Part shown: positions 32,091 to 42,915 of the stretch, one piece after another | Layout: every line of letters starts with the position of its first letter | Numbering within the stretch: the stretch's first letter is position 1 | Assembly (NCBI GenBank): GCA_030068145.1 | Contig: JAPJBO010000374.1 | Location: 124,001-188,000, forward strand | Reading direction: 5' to 3' | Source of the DNA: Diplonema papillatum | Taxonomy: Eukaryota; Euglenozoa; Diplonemea; Diplonemida; Diplonemidae | DNA: 64,000 bases | Position numbers and translations under genes: made by a program | The notes under the pieces: model-generated | The model's input: the letters and a program-made list of their open reading frames with translations, nothing else | Told to the model about the DNA's origin: nothing | Databases searched by the model: none

Positions 32091-32457
32091 ATGGCGCACG
32101 GCGAAAACTTCGGGATGATGGAGGGGGCCTACTTCGTCTCGAGAACGGAGCTGCTCGAATGGCTCAACCGCAGCCTGAGTCTCTCCTACACGAAAGTGGA
32201 GCAATGCTGCACGGGTGTGGCCTACCTGCAGTTGATAGACGCGATGTTTCCCGGAAAGGTGCAGATGCACAAAGCGAATTTCGAGGCGAAGCTCGAGCAC
32301 GAGTACATCACCAACTTCAAGCTGCTGCAGGGGGCCTTCACAGCGGTGGGCATCAAGAAGGCATTGGAGGTCGAAAAAGTGGTTAAGGGCAAGTACCAGG
32401 ACAACCTCGAACTCCTGCAGTGGATGAAGCGATTCGCTGATACACGCATGCCTCAAG
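32091..32457 (+). CDS. EB1: EB1 exon 1: calponin-homology domain
   Basis: Starts at ATG in GGACCATGG context, shortly after a CCCGCACAG that could be a trans-splice acceptor. Residues about 10-120 match the EB1 CH domain: SRTELLEWLN, YTKVEQCCTGVAYLQLID, FPGKVQMHKANFEAKLEHEY, NFKLLQGAF and LVKGKYQDNLELLQWMKRF-type sequence. It ends in phase 1 before GTATCG. Confidence 0.92.
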
Positions 32458-35400
32458 GTATCGGGTTCTTCTTCTTTTTTAGAGTTAAAGTTCGCTTGAA
32501 AATTCCAGTTTTATACGAGCGCCTCATGGTGTATGATGCAGACACACTCGGGACAAACTGGGGAAACTTCTCGGTAATTTGAGTTGGGTGGTCAACGAGG
32601 GTGTCGGTCACCCGTACAATCCCCGTTGCAGCAGATACATTCGGGACAAACTGGGGAAACTTCTCGGTAATTTGAGTTGGGTGGTCAACGAGGGTGTCGG
32701 CCACCCGTTGCAATGTGCACGACTTTTCCCCGCGATGACTACGTTGCTAGGACTCGGTCTTTGTTAGACAGGAATGTAGAGGAAGACATAGAAAGCCCGC
32801 CTTGGCCTTCTTTTCCCCGTGTGCAGATTGCTCGTTTGTGCAGCCGGAAAAAAAGCATACCAGGTTGACGAAGGCTTTTTGTCAGTATCGTTTTCAAAAA
32901 CTTGCCAGCAAACAACGTACTGCACCACCTCCTCGTGCTTCCGCTTGTTGGACGGCGCCGGCTCCGGCTCCTTGTGCTCATCGGCGGCGGGGCAGCTTCA
33001 TGCGCCCTCTCTGGTCGGGCGTCGTCGGGAGGGAGGAGGCGAGGCAGCGCATGACCTCACGTCCGTTCAACGCGTGGTTCGGTAGTTACAGCACTTGGGA
33101 TCCCTTCGGTTCCTTGTCAGGCAGCATCGTCGAGCATTCCCTTCCGAGCTGGCGCTTATGTAAACAAACGGGACAATCTTTACAAACAAACGAGTGACAT
33201 AAGGTGGCCGCTTGAGCGGCGCCAATCCGAGTGCACACAGCAGCAGTGATGCGTCGGCAGTATTTGCACTTCAGGATGGGGCTGCCATCATGAGCGTCGA
33301 CGGCTAGCGAGTGTTGGCAGAGGGTGCAGTGGTCGGAGCAAGCTTGAACGTGGCAGGTCGGTGCTGGTAAGGTCCAGGCGCGTGTCAAATAACTAGTATT
33401 CGACCCCTCCCCCTACCCACGAACCCAAGAAACATTTTCCCCCTAAAACCCTGCTGTGAAGCAAGCAACCAATGGGAGCGGGAGGGAACAAATGATCCTT
33501 CTGCAGGTTCACCTACTGGTTGTCCAGCGCCGGCGTCTGCAGGAGCCGACCGAGGATGAGCAGGCAACAGCACGGACACACGCTGACCGATGGGGGGTGC
33601 CGGCACAACGGCGTTTGAATGCGGCGACTGTCGAAAGACGATGCAGAAAGGCCCGCGTGCAGTGGAAATGCCAGGAGTGCGGCGCCGGCTTAAGTGCGGG
33701 CTACCCCTATACGACAAGTCACACAAACACAACAGGTCAGAGTCCTGAGTGAGAAAACAGCACACGGTGGTGCAAGCGAAGAACAAATGATCTTAGGACG
33801 ACCAATGCTACCTTGCCACTGTTCGACACATCATGCCTCCCGGGGTTTTTTGTCGTGTAAGACGCTGGTCGTAGACGATTAACTGTTTACTCATCAACCT
33901 ACTAATGATATACTGTGAAGACGATTAACTGTTTACTTATTAACCGACTAATGATAATATATGCGCACAGTATATTATACTGTGCGTGAAACAGGGCGTC
34001 TCGCTCCCTCACACAACCGCTCACGCTCTTGCTTACCCACCATCCCGTATAATGACACGCGTGTTATCATTCGACCCGTCCCTTTAGCACACGTATCCAG
34101 TGTTCGTGCTGAGGAAAAAAGCGGCTGATTTCAGGGGATTAGCTTCTATATCCACATTTGGACTGTCAGTCCAAATTTGGAAAGGCCGCCGAAAAAAAAA
34201 AAAAAAAAAGAAAAAAATGGCACTACACCACTACCCAGGCAGAGGTAGCCAATGTGCAATTCGAGGGCCTCTCAGGGACCAGCCTTGTCGTGAAGATACG
34301 TCGCGTCACGCTGTATTGAGTCCTTTCCTGGGCTGCAGGTCTTATCGAAGAATTCGGCGAACACAATGTATCGAATGGGTCGGGGGGGGCGTGAGGCAGC
34401 TTCTGTTCGCACCGTTCCTTCGCGACAGGTGGGAGGAGGGGGCAAGCTAGCTTGGATGTCTGCGCATGATGGACAAACCCGTTTCTTCGGGTCTGCGCGA
34501 CTGTCCCATACCGTTTTTTCCCGGCTCGCTACGCGAGCCAGGAAAATTGCTTATTTGCATTTGAAGAACACTGCGTGAAGTGGGAGATGACCACTAAATT
34601 AGAGGGCCACGCATGATACACCCAATACTTAGAGTGCAGTGTGTAACTCCATTCTTATACTTTACTGAAAGACAAGGTGCCGCGGTACCGGGGATTCCGG
34701 TCGGCAGTCCTGCTAACCCCCAGTGTCGCGGTGGTTGCTTACCACCGCGACACTGGGGGTTGAGGAGACGTGCAACACCGGCCCCCTAAGCGCAGAAAAC
34801 CGCTGAAAAACAGTGGAAACACAAAAAAGCCGTTAGCGGTCCCAATTTGGAAAAATGGACCGGAGACCCAGCCAATGCCCTGGCTGATTTCAGCCGGAAA
34901 AAAAATTCTTGAAAAACTGACCGGCTGATGATCAGCCGGCTGATTTTTGGAAGGTCTGCCGATCAGCAGGGGTTTACGACACCACCTTGCCGGTGCGTCA
35001 AGCTGATTCCGCTCCATGGGCGGCATAGCCAAAGCTTACACTGTTGAAAACCGGTTGATTTTTTGTGCGAGTCTCGAGGATGTCAGTCCGAGTTAGTGCC
35101 ATTTTTGTTTGTACGTGCCGGGGAAGGATTAGCCTGTTAGTGAGTGATAGTGAGTGAATATGATCGGTAGGCTAAACTTCTCCCAAACACGCTGCCAGCG
35201 TTCTCTTTCGTGTTTACAATTAATTGTTATTACGAAAAAAAAGGGCTCGAAATTCAATCAGCCGGCAAGCCGGCTGATCGCGCGCACAATGCACGTGCCC
35301 ACAAACAAATCACCACGGACTGCATGCACATCCCGCAGGCCCCGTCAACTACGACCCGGTGCAAGTCCGGGACGCCGCCATGGCGGCCCAGCGGAGGGCG

Positions 35401-35486
35401 CGCAACGTGCGGCTCAGCAAGCTGCCAAGCAAGAACCGGCACGCGTCCAGCGCGCGCACGCAGTCGACGCTGCCGCCGGCGGCGGC

Positions 35487-35525
<39 letters not shown>

Positions 35526-38500
35526 CGTGAGTCCCCGGGCGGCCCGCACGCAGCAGCACCCGAAGCCGGCGCCGCAGCAGCAGTGGCAGAAGCCGGCGGC
35601 GCACACCCGCGACCACCGGCCGCCCGAAGAGCGCCCGCTCCACGGCGAACCCCAGCAGCAGCAGCAGCAGGCAGCCCCACCTGAGGGTCAGCAGCAGCAG
35701 CAGCAGCAGCAGCAGGCAGCCCCACCTGAGGGTCAGCAGCAGCAGCCGCAGAAGCCGGAGCCGGAGCCCGACCCCCTCGAGCAGCAGCCCTCCCCGCACC
35801 GGCAGCAGCCGCCGCCGCAGCAGCACCGGCCGCCGGCCCGGCCCGTGCCGCCGTTCTCGGCGCTGCCGCCGGCGGCGGGCGTCCTCTCGCCCCGCTCGCC
35901 GCAGGCGCCCAGCACGAGCAGGCTCCCCGGCACCAGCGCGCACGACCCGTCCTCGCCTTCCCGGCTCCGGGTCACCGCCGACGTTCTGCTGGTGTGCTCA
36001 TCTCTTCTAAGACTGCTGTTGAAGGTCTACGCTCTCACTCTCTTTCTCTCGGAATTGTCAGCGCGGTAGCGATGACAGCGAGAACACATATAGGTGGGGG
36101 GGAGAGGCCCTGGGACTGCTAAGGCGTGACAACCCCGCCCCTGTCCCTCCCAGGGAGCCACCCCGAACTAGCCTGCCCACCTGACGGTGGAGGCCCACAC
36201 CCTTTGACTTGTTTTGATGTGTTCTCTCGGTAGCGATGACGACGAGAACACGTATTAGGTGGGTGGGGAGAGGCCCTGGGACTGTTAAGGCGTGACAACC
36301 CCCGCCCCTGTCCCTCCCAGGGAGCCGCCCCCCCGCCCGCCTGACGGTGGAGGCCCGCACCCCACGACTTGTTTTTTTTGTTGAGAGGGAGAAACACGCA
36401 GTCTTTTTCCCTCAGGTTTTATTGTCGCAAACGAATCACCGCGTGCATCGGGCGGCGCCCACAGCACGGAACTAAGCGCCCATGCGGGGCTTCAAGCTCA
36501 TTAGACAATCGACGCATACCACACGAACGTATCAGGTTACCACACAACGTAAGCACACTCTCCCCGGTAGCTCCGGTCAGTTGACCTCCGCCGGGCTCAA
36601 AAAAAGTACCTCTCAAAAATGTTCCCTCTCTCTCTCTCTCTCTCTCTATGATAGCCTTGGCAGTACGAAGAGAAGTGAGGAGACCGGAAACTCCCCAGCA
36701 CTCGAACTCGTCTTCCTCCCTCTCGCTCGTAAGTTGCCCCAAAAGTCTCAGCCCGGCACAAATAGCTTGTTGAAAACGAATGTACACTCGGTGTCGGTTG
36801 CAAGAACTCCGGATATGACTGGCCTCAGTACGAAATGAGGGCTCGCACCGAAAAAAGACATCCACCTACACGACGATGTTCGCAAGAAGACTGGCAAACC
36901 CCCCGGGTTCTTAAGCGAACTTGCCCTCTAAACTTTCCGCTTCTCGTTTCAAGGTACTTTTCTCAGCAGTCTGTCATCAGACTTTCAGAAATTTGCTAGC
37001 AAGCAAAGATTGAAAGAATGAAAGTGTACATACAAAAAGTGTGAGTAAAAATGGCAACATGGCAACCCCTGCTCGCGTGGGGGGCCCACGACCAAATTCA
37101 AAGCGAATTTCTTCTTGGTGTCGGTCGCAACACTTACAAACAGTTAGTTAAAGTGTATAAGCATACCTACTACCCTCATACCACCCGCCTCACAGCCTCA
37201 ATGGTCAACCGGAGACCCTAAAACACCGAACCTCTAAACCACAATAAACGCTAAAAACATAGAAAACCCAGCCGCAAGGACCACCGAACAGACATACCCA
37301 CACCCAAAAGAAAGAACACCGACCCGCCTTGACTGCCGACCGTAGACACAAAACACGGATCCTTAAAACTCGAAACAGTCTAGAAATCAAAGTAGAGTCA
37401 CCTGAGGCTAAGGCCCTGCTGAGCGACTAAAATGAAAAAAAAAAAAATCATCAGGCGGAGCGCAATTTTTATTACGCGAAGCTGCGCGCCGTCGAGCTTT
37501 TGTGCCTGGACGGCGACCCAAGCGGCAGCATCACGAAGCAGACGCTGAAGGTAACACCCACCCCACACCCCCGTTCGTGTTCGGTCGATACAAAAGTATC
37601 TCGTACCAACATGTTGTAGGGATCGATTCTCTCGACTATTTTTTGATGGTCTCTTAACCCGAGAAGGAATAATCAAAACGAAGTTCTTAGCGGTTCTCTT
37701 TTGAGTTTCGTCTAAGGCCTCGTTGCGCGGGAACAATAGGGACTGCCGAGGACCTACGTCAGAGGTGCAATTCTTAGATCGTAGGAAGACGAACTTCTGC
37801 GAAAGCATTCGACAAGAATGTCTTCATTAATCAAGAACGAGAGCGTGGGGATCCAAGATGATCGGATACCGTCGTAGTCCACTTTCAGGATACGCGCGCA
37901 GTCTTTTCCCCTCCAAGGTCTCATTGTCGCAAACGAATCCCCGTGTACAGCGGGCGGCGCCTACTGCACCAGCACCGAGCATCCACGCGGAGCATCAAGC
38001 TCGTGTAGCAGCGCATCAGGCTGCCGCGCAACGCACAGCATCGCAGCAATGCACACACACGAGCATCAAGCTCGTGTAGCAGCGCATCAGGCTGCCGCGC
38101 AACGCACAGCATCGCAACAATGCACACACACCCTTTTCGGTCCGCTGACCTCCGCGGGCTTTGAAAAGCTTACCAGAGAAGCGACATAAAACGTATCCAT
38201 CCCTCCCCGCATTCAGATCTAAGCTGACGTTATGCGCTTGAGTCCACATCCGTGTCTTTCTCTTGCGTATCCGTAACCGAATTCAAGTCGTATCATCCAT
38301 CTGGGGTTCCAGATCTATATCTCTAGATACCTGTCCGCACCCGTGGCTTCGGGTCTCTGCTTGCTTTCATTGTGCACCAGGTCCAAGCCAACCCCCCGAC
38401 GCAGGATCTGCTGTATTCCTTGTCCGAAAGCCCGGACGAATCCCCGCAGCAGCAGCCGGCCGTCCTGAAGCGGGAGGAACGATCCCCGTCCCTTGCGGCC

Positions 38501-38590
38501 AGCCAGGGTCCTGTCGAATACCACAGCCCGCCTGCAGAGGAGACGGCGCCAGCGGACAAAGAATATGACTCTGATTCCAGCACTTTCTAG
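32091..38590 (+). CDS. EB1: EB1-family microtubule plus-end-tracking protein (four-exon gene)
   Basis: Microtubule plus-end binding protein. Joined exons: 32,091-32,457, 35,339-about 36,024, 37,455-37,550 and 38,381-38,590. The first encodes the calponin-homology domain that binds tubulin, the second a long Gln/Pro/Ala-rich linker, and the third and fourth the EB-homology (EBH) dimerisation domain and an acidic tail. Intron phases agree: 1 for intron 1, 0 for introns 2 and 3. Exon-2 donor choice is uncertain (35,970, 35,991 or 36,024). The C-terminus is DSDSSTF rather than the animal EEY/F that recruits CAP-Gly proteins. Introns of 2.9, 1.4 and 0.8 kb are filled with repeats and rRNA fragments. 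I am confident of the family, less so of exon 2's end. Confidence 0.85.
32538..32712 (+). repeat. 93-bp tandem duplication in EB1 intron 1
   Basis: Two copies of a unit with CGGGACAAACTGGGGAAACT, TCTCGGTAATTTGAGTTGGG and GTGGTCAACGAGGGTGTCGG. Confidence 0.9.
33086..33388 (-). CDS. possible Cys-rich (zinc-finger-like) exon, antisense in EB1 intron 1
   Basis: The 100-codon frame has 11 Cys, with pairs CTLC, CKYC, CKDC and PVC and a spacing reminiscent of RING/treble-clef fingers, followed by a basic HKRQLGREC segment. No named family is recognised and no splice sites were established. It may be an old exon, part of an unidentified mobile element or chance. Confidence 0.25.
   Translation of the reverse strand: MTRAWTLPAPTCHVQACSDHCTLCQHSLAVDAHDGSPILKCKYCRRITAAVCTRIGAAQAATLCHSFVCKDCPVCLHKRQLGRECSTMLPDKEPKGSQVL
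33493..33516 (-). rRNA. 24-nt 18S rRNA 3'-terminal fragment
   Basis: The plus strand is TGATCCTTCTGCAGGTTCAC plus CTAC, an exact reverse complement of the conserved last 24 nt of 18S rRNA in many eukaryotes (also the classic reverse PCR primer site). Homology stops on both sides, so this is a short insertion in EB1 intron 1, not a gene. Confidence 0.7.
33868..33990. repeat. 41-bp tandem pair and hairpin in EB1 intron 1
   Basis: GACGATTAACTGTTTACT is repeated twice, followed by the palindrome CGCACAGTATA-T-TATACTGTGCG at 33,965-33,987. Confidence 0.8.
34143..34172. repeat. short perfect hairpin
   Basis: ATTTGGACTG-T-CAGTCCAAAT, in EB1 intron 1, just before an A-run at 34,191. Confidence 0.7.
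34715..34761. repeat. perfect 21-bp stem hairpin with 5-nt loop
   Basis: The left arm starts AACCCCCAGTGTCGCGG and the right arm ends CCGCGACACTGGGGGTT; the loop is TGCTT. No T-run follows. It lies in EB1 intron 1. Confidence 0.95.
35339..36024 (+). CDS. EB1: EB1 exon 2: linker
   Basis: The acceptor is CATCCCGCAG. The first residues, GPVNYDPVQVRDAA, match the conserved YDPV motif just after the CH domain in EB1 proteins and fix the junction. Then come a basic stretch (RRARNVRLSK) and about 150 residues of Gln/Pro/Ala-rich sequence, including three CAG-type poly-Gln runs and a duplicated AAPPEGQQQQ unit. The last residues (ADVLLVCSSLLRLLLK) may begin the EBH coiled coil if the donor at 36,025 is used. 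Confidence 0.8.
36058..36370 (+). repeat. ~137-bp tandem pair, family G (EB1 intron 2)
   Basis: Each unit has CGGTAGCGATGACxxCGAGA, GAGAGGCCCTGGGACTG, AAGGCGTGACAACCCCGCCC and CTGTCCCTCCCAGGGAGCC. A related single copy is at 40,500-40,560. Confidence 0.9.
36396..36606 (+). repeat. family F repeat, copy in EB1 intron 2
   Basis: CGCAGTCTTTTTCCCTC, ATTGTCGCAAACGAATC, GGGCGGCGCC, CGGTCxGxTGACCTCCGC. Homologous to 37,893-38,165 in EB1 intron 3. Confidence 0.75.
36900..37454. other. EB1 intron 2, 3' part, with repeat fragments
   Basis: Holds a family K end module at 36,905 and the 37,141-37,255 copy of the satellite-related repeat. AAACTCGAAACAGTCTAGAA at 37,367 is also shared with the 113-bp satellite. 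Confidence 0.6.
37455..37550 (+). CDS. EB1: EB1 exon 3: EBH domain core
   Basis: 32 codons between CATCAG and GTAACA. AERNFYYAKLRAVELLCL matches the invariant ERDFYFxKLRxIExL signature of the EB-homology domain. Phase 0 on both sides. Confidence 0.9.
37583..37880 (+). rRNA. 18S rRNA fragment inside EB1 intron 3
   Basis: AGGTGCAATTCTTAGATCGT, AGGAAGACGAACTTCTGCGA, TTCATTAATCAAGAACGA and ATACCGTCGTAGTCC are the conserved central segment of 18S rRNA (the universal AGAGGTGAAATTCT to GATACCGTCGTAG region). CCTACG/CGTAGG around the first motif still pair. Homology ends abruptly at about 37,880, where a family F repeat begins. The left limit is approximate because that part is a variable region. 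It is a partial copy, not a functional gene. Confidence 0.85.
37893..38165 (+). repeat. family F repeat with internal 71-bp tandem pair
   Basis: Homologous to 36,396-36,606. Positions 37,975-38,118 repeat AGCATCAAGCTCGTGTAGCA and GCATCAGGCTGCCGCGCAAC twice, with ACGCACAGCATCGCA after each. Confidence 0.85.
38381..38590 (+). CDS. EB1: EB1 exon 4: EBH end and acidic tail
   Basis: Acceptor TTGTGCACCAG. VQANPPTQDLLYSLSE continues the second EBH helix; then an acidic, Pro-rich tail ends DKEYDSDSSTF and TAG. 69 codons, phase 0. Confidence 0.85.
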   Translation, partial: VQANPPTQDLLYSLSESPDESPQQQPAVLKREERSPSLAASQGPVEYHSPPAEETAPADKEYDSDSSTF

Positions 38591-38614
38591 ACCGGGAGAC
38601 GAGCCGGTTCACCC

Positions 38615-38735
38615 TGCTGATAGACTGCTGATAGCCTGCTGACTGCTGATAGCCTGCTGACTGCTGATAGCCTGCTGACTGCTGATAGCCTGCTGACTGC
38701 TGATAGCCTGCTGACTGCTGATAGCCTGCTGATAG
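38615..38735 (+). repeat. 18-bp tandem repeat just after the EB1 stop
   Basis: Unit GCTGATAGCCTGCTGACT, about 6 copies, starting 25 bp after the stop codon, so probably in the 3' UTR. Confidence 0.95.
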
Positions 38736-40200
<1,465 letters not shown>

Positions 40201-40204
40201 AGAA

Positions 40205-40485
40205 CACAAAATACTCGAGGGGCTGCCTTGTGCTTACTTCGAAGGAGGCTAGAGGGGGAGAAACAATACAACTACAAAGTGGGTCATTTTTGTTGACGCT
40301 GACGTCCCCTCGACGTCGCGTGCGACCTTTAGGATCGCCGCTTTTTTGTTGAACGCTTACGCCCGCCACTAAACCCAGATTCACCTGTGTTTCGTGTGGG
40401 CTACAGCACATTTACCTCCTTTGATCTTTTGCAGCTGGCAGCCTCCTCAAGTATTTCCTACAAAGAATGCTTATACAAAAATGAC
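40205..40485 (-). repeat. interspersed repeat family E, minus-strand copy
   Basis: Reverse complement of the 4,462 and 52,112 elements over their full length, including GAGGCTAGAGGGGGAG and CCTGTGTTTCGTGTGGGCT. Confidence 0.85.
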
Positions 40486-40796
40486 AGGAGGGTGGGACCG
40501 GGACTTGGGACTGCTAAGGCGTGACGTACCCCGCCCCTTGTCCCTCCCCAGGAAACCCGGTCCGAGTCTAGCTCCCCCCGACACGAAATCCTTTTCTTCT
40601 ACGTTCTCTCCAGTGCTCCCGCTAACCTCACTTTTAGTGAGGAACCCCAAAAACCTGGGCGAGGCTTTTTTTTTTTTTAAGCCACATGCATGGATTGACA
40701 AACTCCTTTTCAGAAGTTGTTGGATTTGCCCATTTTTTTTCACATCTTGAAGAAAAAAAAAGATCTTGAAATTTTGTGAAAAAACGTCAAGGTAGT

Positions 40797-40820
40797 AGCT
40801 GCAGTTTCTGTGCTTTAATG
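40797..40820 (+). ncRNA. spliced-leader-like sequence
   Basis: AGCTGCAGTTTCTGTGCTTT followed by AATG and then GT. It differs from the conserved 3' part of euglenozoan spliced leaders (CAGTTTCTGTACTTTATTG then GT, as I remember it) at two positions, and also keeps the AGCT that precedes it in diplonemids apart from one base. A T-poor, non-TATA flank and no visible Sm site leave it unclear whether this is a gene, a relic or chance. Confidence 0.4.
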
Positions 40821-41332
40821 GTTGCTCACACGGCCAATAAAGCTGGGTGAGGGCTCGCAGACGCGGTGAGAAGAAGCGGCGGACACCCGCCGACACGGCA
40901 CGACGCCCTTCTGCGGACAACGACGTTCACCCGTGAGCCGCCCCCGCAGCGCGACCCATCTGCTGTTACGTAGACACCGACTGTGTGCACAGTGCGTTGC
41001 TCAGGGTAGTCGAAGGCCTGGCAATCACTCTACTGCAACAAACGCCCACCCTGTGACAGTCACGACGAGCCTGATCATAAGGTGCCTGTAACGAACAGAT
41101 GCCTGTGAGGGACAAATGTCTGGGAAAACGATTGTCTGTAGTCACTACTGAGCGAGGCCTACAGCGAGCTGATTCCTGCAATGAACAGTTGCCTGCTATG
41201 CGCAGATGCCTGTCGACAGATCCTGTAATGAACAGACGGAACGCTCGGATGGAATGATGCAAGTGCGTAAACACCACAGGAGAAAAAGTACATGTGCGCC
41301 GGTAAGGCGAGACTAGAGGCGGCAGTTAAAGT

Positions 41333-41902
41333 TCGGGAAACCAAGGTTCGGGCGATGCTAAGGTCTACCAGAATCTGGTAGGCTGACTCAAATTACCCAA
41401 GGGGACCCAAACGCCACGAGATATTGAGAAACTCGGCAAAAAAAACGCAAATGTCGGGCACATTAGACCCCGAAACCCAAACTGCTGCCTCTACGCGCGA
41501 AGCGCAGCACTTTTTATAGTGTCATTTCAACTTCAAGGGTCTCCATAGGAAGTTATCCCCCTGGAAATGACACCGTGATGGCAGAGTGAACAGCGCAAGG
41601 GCGAGGCACTTTTCCGGGTCGACAGTGCTTTACGGGGTTTGTAAAGTTCGGAAAGCAGCAAAGTTCGGGCGAAACCAAGTTGCTAAGTTGTGGTGATGCA
41701 GAAGCAAAGTTCGGGCGAAGCTAACTTCTGGTGAAGCAAAGTTTGGGCGATGCTCAGTTCTGGTAGACTGACTCACGTTACCCAAGGGACCCAAATACCG
41801 CGAGTTATTGAAACTCTGCAAAAAACGCAAATTTCGGGCATGATAGACCCCGAAAACCAACAACCCCCGAAAATAATTTTCGACCGGAAAAGTGCCTCGC
41901 CC
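41333..41902. repeat. direct repeat pair and small element with 23-bp terminal inverted repeats
   Basis: 41,333-41,480 and 41,740-41,860 share GGGCGATGCT, CTGGTAG.CTGACTCA, TTACCCAAGGG and AGACCCCGAAA. Separately, GGGCGAGGCACTTTTCCGGG at 41,599 is inverted as CCGGAAAAGTGCCTCGCCC ending at 41,902, with one indel, giving a 304-bp MITE-like unit. GGGTTCGAACCC just after it forms a B-box-like palindrome. Confidence 0.7.
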
Positions 41903-42178
41903 GGGTGTCCTCGGCCGGGTTCGAACCCGGGCCTTCAGGCCTGAATTGTGCGGCAAATACCCGGTGCCGAGTCACGGATCGAGAAAAACCCGGAGCGGGG
42001 GAAATGGACTACTAGAAAAACGCGTATGACGGTAGGCTAAAAAGTGCCCCGGGCTTCGCCCCCGACCCCCCTAAAAAGTGGGGTTGGCTACAATATCCTC
42101 GTCTCGGACCAAGTAGACAATGTCCGATTCCACTGATTCCGACTCACTGATTCGAAATCCGCTGGCTCTGTGGCAACA

Positions 42179-42601
42179 ACAGATTTCGTCGCGGACCCGG
42201 AGCCTGATCACGAGCCTGAGGCTCGTGCAGACCCGATGAATCTTGAGGACCGTAACCTCAATGAGATGCCGGAGGCCGCAAAGCTCTTCTATGGCAAAAC
42301 CCATCGCATGTATATGCGAAGGGGTAAGAAGCAGTGTCTGCAGGATGCTCTGACACGTGCTTTAGTCACAAAGAAGTGGAGTGACACTGCATCGGAGGTA
42401 GCAGACAAACTTGCCCGTTTCGAAATGAAGCGGAAACGCGAGCAGGGTGGAGAGAGCAGCGTGTGTGTCGAACCAACCCAAGCTGAGAAGCGTTGTCGGC
42501 TTGTTCAGTCTGTTGCCTTACCTACATGTGAAACTGGACTAGGTTATAGTCTACCAGAACCGAAAAATGATTCCGGGTGCTACGGTGGCCGGCCACCGTA
42601 G
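42179..42601 (+). CDS. hypothetical protein ORF or exon
   Basis: Open from a possible acceptor (CAACAACAG at 42,178) to TAG, about 140 codons. The protein has an acidic start (DPEPDHEPEARADP), a charged, probably helical middle (EAAKLFYGKTHRMYMRRGKK, then ALTRALVTKKWSDTASEVAD) and a basic stretch KRKREQ resembling a nuclear localisation signal. Codon use is less GC-biased at third positions than in the RCE1 or EB1 genes. The stop codon lies inside a 28-bp perfect palindrome. Not recognised; it may be part of a mobile element or an upstream exon of the coiled-coil gene, which is inference only. Confidence 0.35.
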   Translation, partial: TDFVADPEPDHEPEARADPMNLEDRNLNEMPEAAKLFYGKTHRMYMRRGKKQCLQDALTRALVTKKWSDTASEVADKLARFEMKRKREQGGESSVCVEPTQAEKRCRLVQSVALPTCETGLGYSLPEPKNDSGCYGGRPP

Positions 42602-42605
42602 CACG

Positions 42606-42690
42606 TTCTTGGGCGCGTGCCTCGTGTTGGGCGGGTGTTTTGTAACCCGTGAAGTTCTTTTCTGGTGCAATCCGACGAGACTGGCGCCGA
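42606..42690 (+). repeat. family L repeat, copy 1
   Basis: CTTGGGCGCGTGCCTCGTG, GGGCGGGTG, GAAGTTCT and CTGGTGCA.TCCG, shared with 47,585-47,685. Confidence 0.75.
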
Positions 42691-42799
42691 GTTTTGTCTC
42701 ACAGCTGGTTTCCTTGGCTGCAACCTAAAGGGAGAGGCAACGACAGGCGCAATTCACCTCAAAAAGGACCACACACCCCCACTCACAAGGACAACGCAC

Positions 42800-42890
42800 A
42801 GTCACGATTTTTTTACAAAATTTACAAAATTTCAAGATCTTTCTTTTTTCTGTTTTACACAAAGATGTAAAAAAGAAGTAGATAATTTTG
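42800..42890 (+). repeat. A/T-rich repeat with minus-strand partner
   Basis: CAAAATTTCAAGATCTTTCT and GATGTAAAAAA. A related inverse copy lies at 40,725-40,785, directly before the spliced-leader-like sequence. Confidence 0.55.
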
Positions 42891-42915
42891 AAAAACATGT
42901 GGAAAAATGCAAAGA

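Noticed and set aside
41915-41945. tRNA gene suggested by GGGTTCGAACCC
   Set aside because: The B-box-like palindrome is present, but no acceptor stem, D-arm or anticodon loop can be formed around it on either strand.
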